This document shows, one piece after another, positions 38,063 to 50,200 of a DNA stretch of 64,000 nucleotides; the first letter of the stretch is position 1; the number at the start of each line of letters is the position of its first letter. The stretch is taken from the NCBI GenBank assembly GCA_023238725.1, contig CM041552.1:13989147-14053146 (forward strand), in the 5' to 3' direction. The notes beneath the pieces were generated by a model that was not told where the DNA came from, searched no databases, and was given only the letters and a program-made list of their open reading frames with translations. The stretch is from Scortum barcoo (taxonomy: Eukaryota > Chordata > Actinopteri > Centrarchiformes > Terapontidae). Made by a program: the position numbers and the translations under genes.

Positions 38063-38068
38063 AATAAA
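38063..38068 (+). terminator. Polyadenylation signal AATAAA of the Ig/ITIM receptor gene
   Basis: AATAAA lies 153 bases after the TGA stop at 37908-37910, followed by a GT/T-rich stretch (TTTTGTGAGTTTTGTGACG) typical of a downstream element. It sits about 360 bases ahead of the spa17 start codon, so the two genes are tightly packed in tandem. Confidence 0.7.
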
Positions 38069-38431
38069 GCCATTCTCTTTTGTGAGTTTTGTGACGTTTG
38101 AGCCTTGTCGGCGTCCGTAGCTGCACCCCGTTGCCTAGAAACAGTCATCAAAACAGTGGCTACCTGTTGTTAGCTACAGCGTCCAAAAGTAAAGGTGGAC
38201 TGCGAGTTTCAGGTAGCTAATAATTCGTGTTTTGACATTTTATGAATATTACTGAATATATTTTATTTAAACAAGGGGTGTGTGACGACTGTAATTAGCA
38301 ACAAGCCAGTCCAGTGTCAGTTATATGTGACACATAAGGAGGAAAAGTAAAACCACTGAGGAGAAACTTTGCCTGGTCAGATATTTCTCCCCAGCTGTCA
38401 TAGAAGTTACCTCCCCAGCGTGTCCTCAGAC

Positions 38432-41400
38432 ATGTCAGTGCCTTTCTCCAACACTCACCTGCGGGTACCTCGGGGTTTTGGTACCATCCTGGAGGGCCTG
38501 GCCCGAGAAGTCCTGAGAGACCAGCCTGAAGACATCCCCAAATACGCCGCAGAGTACTTCGATGCCCTTCTCAAGCAGAGAGAAGGTGACTTCAACTTTA
38601 AATGAGGGAGCTGCCCTTAAAATGCAGCAGAATAATAGTTTTCTTTTCTGTTTTTTTCGCCTGTAGATAGTGGCATGGACCCTGCCGAGTGGGCTGCCAG
38701 AGTGGAGGACAGATTTTACAACAACCATGCATTCAAGGCCACAGAGGTGTGACATCAAACTGCAGTATATAAACCACAGCTCTCACCACACCTATAAATC
38801 TTTCCTCTGTTTATCAGTGTCTTTGTTTACTGTATTCACCGTGACACATTTTGTGGTTGTTTTTTTTCCTCCAGCAGAGCGCTCCTGAAAAAGAGCATGC
38901 CACAGAGGTGACAGTTTCCAAGTGAGTCTCAACTTATGTACAACTTATCAGCAGGAGGCCAGGAAGAAGTTCAACAGGACATGAGGGAAAGAAAAGTAAC
39001 AAGGGACAAGCGAAGAGGAGATGAGAATAAAATATGATATGTTTTCTGTTTATTGTTTGAAGGTTTACATTTGGGGTCATTGTGTGAGGTGCTCTTTAGG
39101 GGTGGATGTTGCTTCTTGTTTCTTTAATAAGAAAAAAGTGCACGACTGTGAGCACATAACTGCAATTATCACAGCACAATCACTCAACAGCTACACCTGC
39201 AATGGAAACTCATGGAAGGTGTCATTTTAAATGCTAGAAAATAACCATTATGTAAGATTAGACAAAATAAACTTTAATAGTCCCACATCAGGAAAATTCA
39301 CTTCATGCACAGCAGCTCAAAATATAAGTACAAAAAATAGATATAAAAATATAGAAGACGTAAATGCCCTATAAACATATACACACACACACACACACAC
39401 ATACATACACACATACACACATGTTTTTGGACCTCGCTTCTGTTTCAGTTTCAAGTTTCATTATCTGTAGTCATTGATCTTTTCTGTGTTTGTTTGGTCA
39501 TAGTAACTGTTTACTCACAATGTTAGCAGAGATCAGAAAATAAAAAAAATGACTTGAGAATATGAATAGAATAGTCCCACAATTGAATTTTTCTGACATG
39601 TCAATGTAAAGGAAGCCTAAAGCTGTAATACACTGTGGAATAGAGGCAGAACGTCAGCTTAGTGTTGAAAGGGCTTTCAGGTTTGCAGCGTCAAGGGTGA
39701 GAAGAAAGGCCAGGACTGACAGATGAGAGCTGCAGGAAGACAGGGACCAGATCCAGATGAGTGTCACAGAGGCATTTTGACATTGTATATTTCTGAAGAA
39801 GCTACATATAAGTTTTCTGAACATTGCTCACCTTTAGCCTTTCATTTTGATGTACTTTTTAGGGAAAAATCACATGAGTCCCAGGCTGAGGATGAATCCA
39901 GTCTTTCCGCAGAAGCCTCCGATCTTTCTGCCGCACAACCTAATGTCTCTCAAGAGGCTGATTTATCTGAAAGTGCAGAAGAAGGGGAAGAAAAACGCGA
40001 CATCACAGAGAAACACATCATTTCAACAGAAAAGGGATTTTCTGAAGAGGAATCAGACAACAGGCATCAAGCTGCAGATGTACAGCCAGATGTACCGAGT
40101 GGGACAGAGGAGGAAAAAGACCCAACAATAACTACATTTGAAGTTGACAGGAAAGATAATGAAAAAGATAGCAGCCCTGTTCCAGATCGAGATATCCCTC
40201 AGTCTGATTTAGAGCCCAGTGACTTGTTATCATTTACAGGGATTTCAAATGTAGATGTGTGTGCTCAGGAGATAGCAATAGCAGAAGATGAGGCAGGTGA
40301 TGTACAAGAGACTGCAGCTGCAGATAAGGAGGCTGTAGACTCAGAAGGAGAAGAAAATAATGAAGCTGAAGAGGTCTTTCCGTATTCTGGCTTTGCTGAT
40401 GTGGATGTGTGTGCAACAGAGCTTGGAGGCATGGAGCGGACAACAAAGGGAACCTCTGCTGATGATGATATGCTTGTCATTGAGGAGAAACGCTCACAGT
40501 CCCAACTTGAGCAAACAGTTGCGCAGTCACCATTGTCTCAGTTTGAAACCACTATGGTCAACCTACAAGAAGCAGAAGATCTGGTAGAGGATACAAAAGA
40601 GGAGGGCAGAACAGGGACAGGGGCTTCCTCTGGAGAAATACAGGAAAGTTTAGCTCATGCAAAGGGTGGTTTAGACAGTAATGCTGTACCAAATGAGGAT
40701 TCCTTAGTTGAGATTAGCTTTGAAGATGTTCCAGAGGCTCAGCAGATTAATAAAGAGGTTGGAGAGAAACAGCCAGAGGAGGAGGATTCAGGAAAGATTG
40801 TAGAAATGCAACACATGGAAGAATCCAAGGAGGGCACTGTATTAGCACAAGACCAAAATATATCTGGTACACAAGGCCACAATGAACCTGAAATGGTGGA
40901 AACAGGACAGGAAGTTAACTCTGAAGGAGAGGAAATGGAGAGCCAGCATGAGGCATCTGATATAATGCAAGAGAAGGTGGACACAAACGATTCTAATTTA
41001 AATGATGGTGATGATGATGGTGAGAAGGGAGAAGGTGTTAAAACCAACGTCTCATCACATCAGCCCACCACCGAGGCAGACGAAGAGAACCTGGAGGATG
41101 AGACCGGTCATAAGAATGAAGATAGTGAGAAGATAAGTGAAGGCGACTTGCACCCAAGCGAGTTAAATAACCCTGACCTTAAAGAAGATGAGACAGCAGA
41201 CCCGGCTGGAGGAGACAAAGAGGACGCGTACATGGAAGGTCATAGTGAGGCGGAGGATCGAGAAACTAATGATGGCGGTGTGGAAAATCTCTCACCACAA
41301 GTAACACAGTCAAATATATCAACTTCTGCACTGGAGGAAGAAAGTGAGACTTTAGAGGCACAGCAACTACCAGAGGAGACCGAGGAGAGTCAGAGAGCAC

Positions 41401-41672
41401 TTACAGAGTCACAGCTACAGGATACAGTGGGAGAAAAAGAGGCCACATCATCAGAGGCAGAGGAACTTGTGGAGGCAGAAAAGATTGACTCTGGAATACA
41501 AGAGAAGAGTGATGCAGTGTGTGAAGAGGGCAGCATCAGCCCCATTCCAAGCACAGATCGGCCACCTGCTGACCACCAAGGAGAAGAAAGGCCACTCGGG
41601 TCTGAAAATGACACCACAGAGCCTGAAGGCAGTGGTGACAAGGTAAAGTTTGTGCTTCTTCTCAATAAAGAA

Positions 41673-41730
<58 letters not shown>

Positions 41731-41922
41731 ACCCATTATATTTCACACATTTTTATATGTTTTAACTTTATAGATGATAATATTTATAATGATAAAATAT
41801 CCCTGATAGTATAACATTTAGGGCCATAACTGACTAGATTTCAGACAGTTGCAACTTACCATGTCTTCTTTTATCAGCAGGATGAGGATAAATTTTTAGT
41901 TTCAGACAGAGGTTGTCTTTAG
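38432..41922 (+). CDS. spa17: Sperm autoantigenic protein 17 with a giant acidic exon
   Basis: Five coding exons are proposed: 38432-38585, 38667-38746, 38875-38921, 39863-41642 and 41881-41922, giving about 700 residues against about 151 in human SPA17. The N-terminus (MSVPFSNTHLRVPRG, FGTILEGLAREVL) is the RIIa dimerisation/docking domain, known to bind A-kinase anchoring proteins in sperm flagella and cilia. DPAEWAARVEDRFYNNHAF is the conserved segment that follows it. The fourth exon adds 593 acidic residues. The last exon adds DEDKFLVSDRGCL and a stop, 48 bases before AATAAA. The C-terminal IQ motif of mammalian SPA17 is not found in these exons. All joins keep phase (1, 1-0, 0-2, 2-0, 0). 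The identity is firm; the terminal exon is tentative. Confidence 0.87.
39361..39415. repeat. CA-rich microsatellite in spa17 intron
   Basis: An (AC)n run of about 11 units at 39380-39401 is followed by ACATACATACAC-type interruptions. It lies in the 941-nt intron between the third spa17 exon and the large acidic exon. The remainder of that intron has no recognisable gene. Confidence 0.8.
39863..41642 (+). CDS. spa17: Large acidic exon of spa17
   Basis: One 1,780-nt exon, phase 2 to 0, opens after a TTTTTAG acceptor and ends at AAG/GTAAAG. It encodes 593 residues dominated by Glu, Asp, Ser, Gln and Thr, with very few aromatic or cysteine residues, so intrinsic disorder is expected. Two loosely repeated segments, SFTGISNVDVCAQE and PYSGFADVDVCATE, show an internal duplication. 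The long open frame in a window where other frames are frequently closed supports coding. Neither domain nor coiled coil was evident by eye. Confidence 0.85.
41681..41727. repeat. (TA)n microsatellite
   Basis: About 23 TA units start 39 bases after the donor of the spa17 acidic exon, flanked by TGTG on both sides. If the donor were not used, translation would run into a CIYIYIYI tract. Confidence 0.95.
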
Positions 41923-41969
41923 CTAGTCTACACTCTTTGCTCCCATTCCTGTCTCAGGTAGCCTATATA

Positions 41970-41975
41970 AATAAA
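41970..41975 (+). terminator. spa17: Polyadenylation signal AATAAA of spa17
   Basis: AATAAA follows the proposed spa17 stop codon (41920-41922) by 48 bases, which supports the small terminal exon at 41881-41922. Confidence 0.6.
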
Positions 41976-43974
41976 CCCTTCAAGGACAACTCTGATCAAC
42001 AGCGGCCCTCGTTTTTCTTTCCCCCCGGACTCTCTTGGGGTAGGTGATTGAAAATATCTCCAAAATAGTTCATTTTGTGGATGACGTGTGGTGGCTGCAC
42101 TGATAAAGTCTGAATGTCACAGGGAGGGTCATAATCAAAATCGCAAATGAAGTGTGCAGAAATTGTAGTTTCAGCCTCGGAGTTCAACCTAATCGCCGTC
42201 TTTGTTCATACATCGCTGCGCTCAAGATGCCGTTTGAGGACTTTGCTCTGCCGCATGCTCATAAAACTGTAATACTGTGGCTTTGTTAGTGCCAGATCCA
42301 CTCCCCTCAGCCGCCGCAGCCTCCACAGATTGAAACTTGACTCTGTAATCTATCAACATAAAAGACAGACTGAGCAATTTGTCTTGTGAATTAGGCCTTT
42401 AACATTTTTACTGCTGTCACAGTAAGCCCCGTCTGATTTGTCTGGACCAACAGGGCTCCAAACACACGGGGTGGGAGTGTAGGAAGGGGTACTAAGAATG
42501 TTACCATGGTAACCCCTCACCATCCTGCTCTCTCTCTCACAGTGTCGTCATGGAATTAATAGGAGATGGTGATGCTGATAGTTGCTATGCACCATCTGTA
42601 TGGGTAATCTACCTTTTAAAAAGCAGTTTCTGACTGAACAGTAAAACAGCACTTTCTGTATTTCCACATGCGGTGCTATTTTGTACACTCTTGCTTAGTG
42701 GCAGAATTTATTTCAGCTGGAACAAAGCTACCACAAAACTATACAATATATAGGCCATCTATTCTAACAGTGACCTAGCTGCAGATGCATTGTCTAGTAT
42801 TTTTTTATTTAAAATTTTTATGGCTTTAACTTACTGTTACAGAGCCCAGGATTATGCTTCTATACTCAAATTATCTTGTGAAATTAAGTACTCTGATACA
42901 CGATACACGAAAGATTCAACTAATATGAGTAGACTGACTATATCAGGATTGATTACAGTAAATCTAATTACACAGTGTTTGTCATATTCTGCCAACTGAA
43001 GTGAACTGATTGATAAAACAAATCGACATAGTGAAATTAGGCATGAGGTTTGCTTAACATATTGTTTGAATGGTTAGTAAAGCAGCAGGGAGAGCATTAA
43101 TGTCAGGGATATAACTCAGATAAATGGACGCTCTCTGTTTCTCTCCCTTTCCGTCTTGTCTCTGAGGCTGGCAGAGGCGTGTGGGCGGCCATACCAGCTG
43201 GGATCAGAGGGATGGAGAGGGCTGTTAGCTCACTCTGCCTCTAATAAATTTATAACACCTCCTAGTGTAAAACAGTCCAAGATGCTTGCACTGTTTTATT
43301 TTCACGCTATTAGTGGAATTTGAAAGTCAGCAATTATTGTTTTATGACCATCTGGGTTTTACATAGTATTTCTATGTTGGTCATCTGTTTTTATTTGTGG
43401 AGTTTGATATTGTAACACTGCAACTTGTGAATTTTTATAAAGCCCGCTGCGTGTGGTAGTCGCTCTGTGTTTTCTAATTTATGTCAAGGCTGTATAGTTC
43501 ATCTCACTGGTCATTTTGAAACTGTGAAACTTTGAATCACTGAATCAGTCCAGATATTCTGCCTATTCCAGTTGCTTTTCTTAAGTCTGTAGGTTGTGCT
43601 TGGCGAGGTCTGTTAAAGGTCTGTGACAGTAATGTGAACACAGTAGGTCAGCAGACTTAATGAGACTGAAAAGATGGAACACATGCTGTCATGTTTGTAG
43701 GAGGTCTCTCTTCCTCTCCTCCCTCCCTTCCTCCCTCCCAGCCTCCCTATCTCTCTCTCTCTCTTCCTCCCTCTCTGACTGTATGTCTCTCTCTCACTCT
43801 GTGCGTGAGCGGGTGTTACTGAACATACAGTGATTGTTAGTAAGAGCCAGTGAGGCATCTGTATTATACCGGAGACTCATTTAAAGAAGAGCTTTGCTTG
43901 GTTCACGTAGAAATCGAGGCAAACAAGTCATACTAGGTCAGCCCAACTGAAGACTGAAGTCATCTCAGTAAGAC
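41976..43974. other. Intergenic/5' region of nrgn
   Basis: No coding exon is supported here. A CT-rich tract of about 95 bases (43706-43800, with runs of CTCTCT and CCTCCCTCC) lies 175-270 bases before the nrgn start codon and may sit in the promoter or 5' UTR. The rest is AT-rich single-copy-looking sequence. Confidence 0.45.
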
Positions 43975-46900
43975 ATGGACTGTCACAATGTAAGTAGAAG
44001 CTTCAGATTAACTTTTTTTAAATATATTTTTTTCCATTTTTAATCACTAATCAGTTTGATAGGTAGATACACATATAGTTAATTGTGTAAGAGTTTGTTA
44101 GTGATTAATGGTATTTATTAGTACCAGGTTGGTACCAGGTTGCCCTCAAACTGCATACTGCCATGTGCGTGTTGTTGTTTTTGTCTGTTTACTTGAGTAA
44201 AATATATTATGTAAAAAATTTGCATAATTATGACTCACAATTGATACATTTTTCACATGAAATTGGCCACACAAAGTAATTTAGCCCCAAGGTGTATACA
44301 GCCTAACTAATTTTACATAGTATCAGAATATTTCGTATCAAATTGAGTCAGTCTGAGGACCCTGAGGCGATAAAAACAAAAAGACCCCTGAGAAGGTGTG
44401 TTGCCAGCAAAATACAGTGCATCACTCAGGCATCTCTGCTGCTGCTAAAGAGCTGGATTCTGGCTGCTCAGTGAGCAGTCAGACAGAGAGGCTAATGAAT
44501 GCTGGCTGAACAGGTGGGTGGTCACACTCCTACACTGGAGGGGTTTCACTGGAGACATGATGCACTGCTTCACCGAGGTAGTGGGACGACAGTGGGCCCG
44601 TTCTGTGGGCTGCCTTTGTATGAAATGTCAATCTGTTTCCATAAGCAAAGCATGGGGTGTAGCTGACGATATGTGTTTGCCACAGAATTTGAATTGGTGT
44701 TTACATAACTCGACGACAGCCTTGGCGCCATTCCACTGACACTTTATGACAAGCCAGAATCTCTCTTCCACCCACCCCAGCGTTTCCTTTGGGACAGTGG
44801 ATGCTGTTCTTTCTGTCACTGAATGAGCCACTGGTGTTGACTACAGCTGCGTTTCCGCTGGGTCATCCTTTTCGGCCCAGGTTGCAGAGCTTATTATTTC
44901 CATGAAATACTTTTTTAAACCGTACCTCCTGTTTATTTGTAATAGGCAGGTAATAGGTAATTAGTCATAAATTGATGATCAAACATCTTTTACACCAACC
45001 TTGTTTCTTACTAGAAAAAGCAGATTTCCTAAGTTTGTTTATTGAACAATCGATGATTTAGTTGTTGAGCTTTTTAAAAAATGTTTTTCATGGTAAAAAA
45101 TAAGAACCACTGCAGACAATGATTATTCATTATAAAACAGGCTGACTCAGACATGTTTTTGCCAGCAGTGTATTATACAGTATATGACAAGAGCAGAAGG
45201 GGAGAGAAAAAAGGAGACGATGTGGGTTATTGACCTCCTGAGAGCCCCATTGAAGTCATGTAATGAGGGCGGACCACTCAGCAACAAGCACACATCCCTC
45301 GCTGTCTGAAAGATGGTGTTGCAGAGAATATACAGAGAACAAAATATGGTGTCACATTTGTTGAAGGTTAGATTCTCCTACCAGCATTGCGGAAAACATA
45401 TGATCATGTAACGGCGCTACCCTCCTGTGATAAACTACCACTTTTCGGTCCTCTCAGCAGGAGGATTGCAGCCGGCCCCAGGAGGAGGAGGACATCATGG
45501 ACATCCCCCTGGATGACCCTGAGGCAAACAGGGCCGCCGCCAAGATCCAGGCTGGCTTCCGTGGCCACATGACCCGCAAGAAGATGAAGCCGGAGGACAA
45601 AGCAGAAGGGGAGGAGGTGAGCAGCACTGGGGATGTGCTCAACGGCAGCCAGGGGGACACAGGTCAGTTGTGTAGAACCATGGGGTAAGAGTAGGTCACA
45701 TAGTGCCGTTAAAGAGGGCATTATGGCTAGTGACTGTAAGGATGGTAAGACTGGCTCCCATCAGAAGCTGTAAATACAGTAGGTAACAAAAGGTAAGTGA
45801 TGGAGAGCTTTAGTTGCTTGAATCTTGTGAGACATAATGCTATTCAAGATACTCTAAACTATAAGAAAGATGTGAGGCATAATTTAAGTAAATAAGTTAC
45901 CTTAATTTGATGTCTTGTCATTGTTGGTTGAGTGTTACAGGTGTCCCATTCAATATGTTAGAGGTAAAATTCTGTAACTATAGCCTTTTCTCAGAGCCGA
46001 ACGCCTGAGCGGACTGACTTACCATTTTGCGCACTAGCAAAAGAAACCATTTTAAAGCTATTCATAATTAAATAAACCTATTAGAGCTCCTTATGGGTTA
46101 TCCCAAGTGTGATTAATGCAATACATAACTGAGTGACTCATTTAATTACCCCATAGGGTCTCCAGCAACAGATGATTGAATCTTTCAATTATGTCTTCTG
46201 TTAACAGGGTTATAAATCTGCTTGTGGTTGTGCTGTTAAATCACAGGAGAGAAAAGTCATTTGTCAGAGTTCACTTTACCTGGAAAATGTTAAGTTACAT
46301 ATTCACAGTGTTAAAAGAAGAAAAAAATGTTTTTTCCCTATTTTAATTTTATACAACTGTAGGGGGAGGAAATGGTCTCAGAATTCAGTTATTAGTCTAA
46401 AAATGTTTTGCTGCCATCTCCTGAGGGTGTCTACTGTTTTGACATAGGCAAAGGTTGCATTTAGAATTGATTTTATGCTTATATGAGCCAAAATCACATC
46501 ACCTCTGAAAAAAGCCTTAAAGAAAACAAAGTCATAATTGAGTAAATTCATATAACATTTAACTTAGAACTCCACATATTTACCTCAGATGTCCCCTCAA
46601 ATCTAATTTCTTTCCTGAAACATGTCAACCAGATAGGTTTGAGAAGTAAGACCGGGCTTTAGATCTCACAGCCCCTCAAAATTTCACCGTTTCACAAAAT
46701 GATAAAGCAGCATTTTCTTTGGGGAGGCAGCTGAAACAAGGGATCCTTGTCAATGATTCTCCCTAACCCAGTTGCTGGGTGCCTCGCATCCCTATGTAGG
46801 AGATGTATTTATAGCTCCAGGTGCGTTCGGTACAGTATATGCTTCAGAGGACCAAGCAGAATTAATGGACCTGTCGGACTGGAACAGAGCATCACAAGCA

Positions 46901-47255
46901 CCTCCCACTGGGGGAGACCCCCTTTTCACAACATAACTGGGTTTTTGAGCTCATCAGCGATGTCAGCCAAATTCTCAGCATCGCAACAGACTTTAAAACT
47001 TAGGAAGATGTTTGCATAATGGAAAGTTTCTTCTCCTTTGAAAATGAATTCTCCTTAAGTAGCGAGTGTTTATATTAAATCCACCCACAAGTATCCTTGC
47101 AGTTTGTGCACTGGAGTCTTTAACCTTGACGGCAGGAGCGCATATAGAACTTGTTATTTCTGGGCTCTGCGGTTACGCCTTGCCTGTTTCTGTTTTTAGA
47201 GACAGGAGGATCGGGGCCAGTAGAGAGAGACGACACATCTGTGCCAGAGCAGTGA
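43975..47255 (+). CDS. nrgn: Neurogranin (postsynaptic calmodulin-binding protein)
   Basis: Three coding exons: 43975-43989 (MDCHN), 45461-45662 and 47200-47255, giving 90 residues against 78 in human. The start MDC matches the palmitoylated MDCC of mammals, but only one cysteine is present in the first exon. The second exon carries DIMDIPLDDPEANRA and the IQ motif AAAKIQAGFRGHMTRKKMK, which binds calcium-free calmodulin and contains the protein kinase C serine site in mammals. Here the FRGH core is kept, but the serine of the mammalian ASFRGH is glycine (AGFRGH), so PKC control at that position appears absent. The third exon gives ETGGSGPVERDDTSVPEQ and stop. Introns: 43990-45460 and 45663-47199, without other recognisable features. 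Confidence 0.92.
45461..45662 (+). CDS. nrgn: IQ-motif exon of nrgn
   Basis: This phase 0-1 exon begins after a tandem CAGCAG acceptor (one exon start is 45461, the other 45458, the latter adding one Gln). It holds the acidic stretch EEEDIMDIPLDD and the calmodulin-binding IQ helix. It matches the position of the single IQ exon in mammalian NRGN. The longer C-terminal tail (KPEDKAEGEEVSSTG) replaces the Gly/Pro-rich tail of mammals. Confidence 0.93.
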
Positions 47256-50200
47256 CGCCCCTGTCCTGACCTGGATGAAGAGGAAGAGGGGAAGCAAGGT
47301 AGCGAGAGATGGCTGGCACAATTGCTGGCCGGGCTGGCTTTCAGGCACACCTTTTTACCCCAGGAGTCATTTTCTTTTTCAACACAAATTAGCAGTAGAA
47401 AATGAACCGACAGTTTTGAGGGTGTGTTATGTGAATTTTGTGAACTTTAACACTCCTTCTCTGCTTCTCCAGCAGTACGGATGTCTTTGACCCAGAATTT
47501 GCAACTCACTGCATGTACTTGTGAAACTTCTGGTGGTGTGCTAGTTTTTAGATGATGATCTGTGAATGTGAAAATGAATGTCTCTCTAAATGCTAAACAG
47601 GGCTTATTTTGGATGGATCACTTCATACCATCTGTGTATAAACCTTGTATGCATCAACACTAGATTTGCGCAATTGGTGGCTTTAATTATTTGTTATTTT
47701 GCATTGTTTTCTGATGTGCTTGTATCTTGACTATTATTTATCTGACTTGCTTACAAAATTGATTAAAACATCAAAAACAAGAGGAGTAGCTATGTATGTT
47801 CTATTTATTATTAAGTTATTTAACTCAGACTGCAATTGTGTTGATTGTCTTTTTGATCACACGATAAGTTGTCTTTTCACCTTTTCAAGCATTTTCTATA
47901 AATCTGATCTTCCAGGACAGTGAGCATGCAGTAATTACACTTTTTTTTCCCAGATGCATTTGGTACAGCTTTACCTTACAAGACATTGGTTCAATATGCT
48001 CTGTTGTTGTGTTGGTGGGTTTGACTTGTTAAATCAGGTTTGTGAAATTCCATTGTCAGAGTTTGCAGAGTCATTATGCTTTAAGACTAATTGAATAGTA
48101 CATTGCTGAACTTTCCTGTAGAGTCATGGCATTATACTAATAAATCCACCTTAAATATATGGTGAGATGTCTGTTTTAAACTGCGTTAATTCAAGTTAAA
48201 TATCTGTTTGTTTCAAACTGCACCTTTTATGTCACATGTCCCGTCCTCTATTCTTTGACTGACTGGTAAGGTTGAGATTTTTGTTACATTACAGCAGCCA
48301 AAGCTGCTCATTTTTCTTTTGTCACTGCAACACAGGCAGGGCTGCTAATTGGAGAGAGCTGTTTCCATGAAGCTGGAACAATGTTTTGTCTCCCGTGTGG
48401 CTCTCTTGCGCAAGGAATCTCATGAATAATTCATCGCATAAAACTGCATTTCATATATTTACTACCAGTAAATACTAGTTACATGAGACAAATTAATTCA
48501 GTTTATACTAATGATAATAGCCATGTGATAGGGCATTTTAATTCACTGCATTGTACGCAGTTGCAGAGCCTGGATACACGAAGTCATAAAATATTTTCAT
48601 CCACAGGTGCATTGTCAAAAACACCCACACCACTGACTGTTGAGTGTACCTTTTGGATATTATGCCTACCTTTATTGCAATAAGGCTGTTTAAATCACAA
48701 AAGAATAACACATTTTTTGCTTCATTTGCCCAGGCAGTCTTGTTCCCTTTATGAGAAACAGGCTAGAGCATCTTCAGTCTCCCAGTGCTCCCACTCAGCC
48801 CACCTACACACATCTGAGCCATACAGCACTCTGCACAAACTCAGACTGCACATGCATTCTCACACAGGAAAAACACAACCCATACTTTAGTATGTAGATC
48901 CCACTCAAGTCACTCATTCTCACTGTCATGCTCACACGTGCACGAGCACACACACACGCGCGGGTTGTGTCACCAGCTGTAGAGATAGGACAGCCAACAT
49001 GAGTCTTGCTCTCAGTGGTTTTGCAGAGCCAGAGTGCAAAGCACTTCCTTCTCAGGCTGACGTTCCTCCTCCGCCACACTCACATAAATATCCTCTATGG
49101 GTTTTATATGGACCTATTCTCTCTTTTCTCCTACTCAGTCCCAGAGGTGCCATGGCCACGTTCTCCTGTCTCTTTAATGACTGTGGGTGAACAATCAATA
49201 TTCTGCACACCTCCAAACATAGCACAACACCCACTTGGTGCTGTAGATTGAATTCTGAGAGTGAAGGAGAGGACAGGTTTTCAAAAAGTCTGAAAATCAC
49301 GTTGGTTAGGGGTCTTAATCGAGCTTCATGTGAGTCATGTGAGTGCGTTTGTAGCCTCGAACTTATCGCGATGAATAAGAACAATGTTCCTGTACGTTCC
49401 TTTTACAACTGTTAAGCTGAATGTGGGCTATTTCAGGAGTAAATCATGTGAAAGATCTGCTTGGTTGGTTTGTTCTCTTTCTCAGACAGCTTGTCAGTGA
49501 GAAAAAAAAAATCTTTCTGGTCTCCTGGGTGATCATTAGAGATGAAAAAGCCAGGACGGACAGCAGGGGGCGCAATTATCTGGTTTCCAGTGGTTATGCC
49601 ACTGGCTTCGCCATCTTAGGACACACAGCTTCTTTAATACTAAGTAGGTTACCCAAGTGAGCACTAATGAGAGGATGAAATGAGTGAACTTTATTGCCAC
49701 AGCTGTGTCAACCTGATAGATCACCTTCAGTTACTCTCTAAACTAAAGAAATCCCATCAAAAGACGTGATCGTAAAGATACATTTTCTCACATCTGTGTG
49801 CCTGAGTCACACAGGGTGACATCATTCTTGCCTTGGACTTGATATGGCAATAGTTTCAGTCACCCAAAACTGTGCACAGGCCCCATCTGTGCTCTCTCTT
49901 TCTTCTTCTATTGACTGAAGAGAGTTTCCCCTTGATTTAGAGTACATTAGAAGATGAGAGGAAGAGGGTGGTGCTGCTTTTATTGAGGGCAGAGGTGGAG
50001 GGGAGAGTTCAGCTTTGATGGCCCACTACACAGGAGTCTGAGCCCTGGGAGAGGAGCGGCATACAGCAGCTGCTCCTACATTCCTGGAGCTTTCTATCAA
50101 CTGTGCTTCCTCCTCTGCATAAAACCTCCCTTTGTTGTCGACCGAAATGTTCTAAAAGAAAAGAAATGTCCCAACAAAAGACAGCTCTCTCAAAGTGGGA

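Noticed and set aside
39723..39862. In-frame upstream extension of the spa17 acidic exon starting MRAAGRQGPD
   Set aside because: The extension is upstream of a clear TTTTTAG acceptor and is not acidic. The phase of the acceptor matches the preceding spa17 exon, so this is intron.
41664..41669. AATAAA just inside the spa17 intron as an early polyadenylation site
   Set aside because: It lies 22 bases after a good donor and would give a tail of CIYIYI from the TA repeat. The later terminal exon followed by AATAAA at 41970 is simpler, although an alternative short transcript cannot be excluded.
48804..49384. Overlapping minus-strand open frames between nrgn and hepacam
   Set aside because: No conserved motif, no convincing splice sites, and they include CA/GCGC low-complexity sequence.
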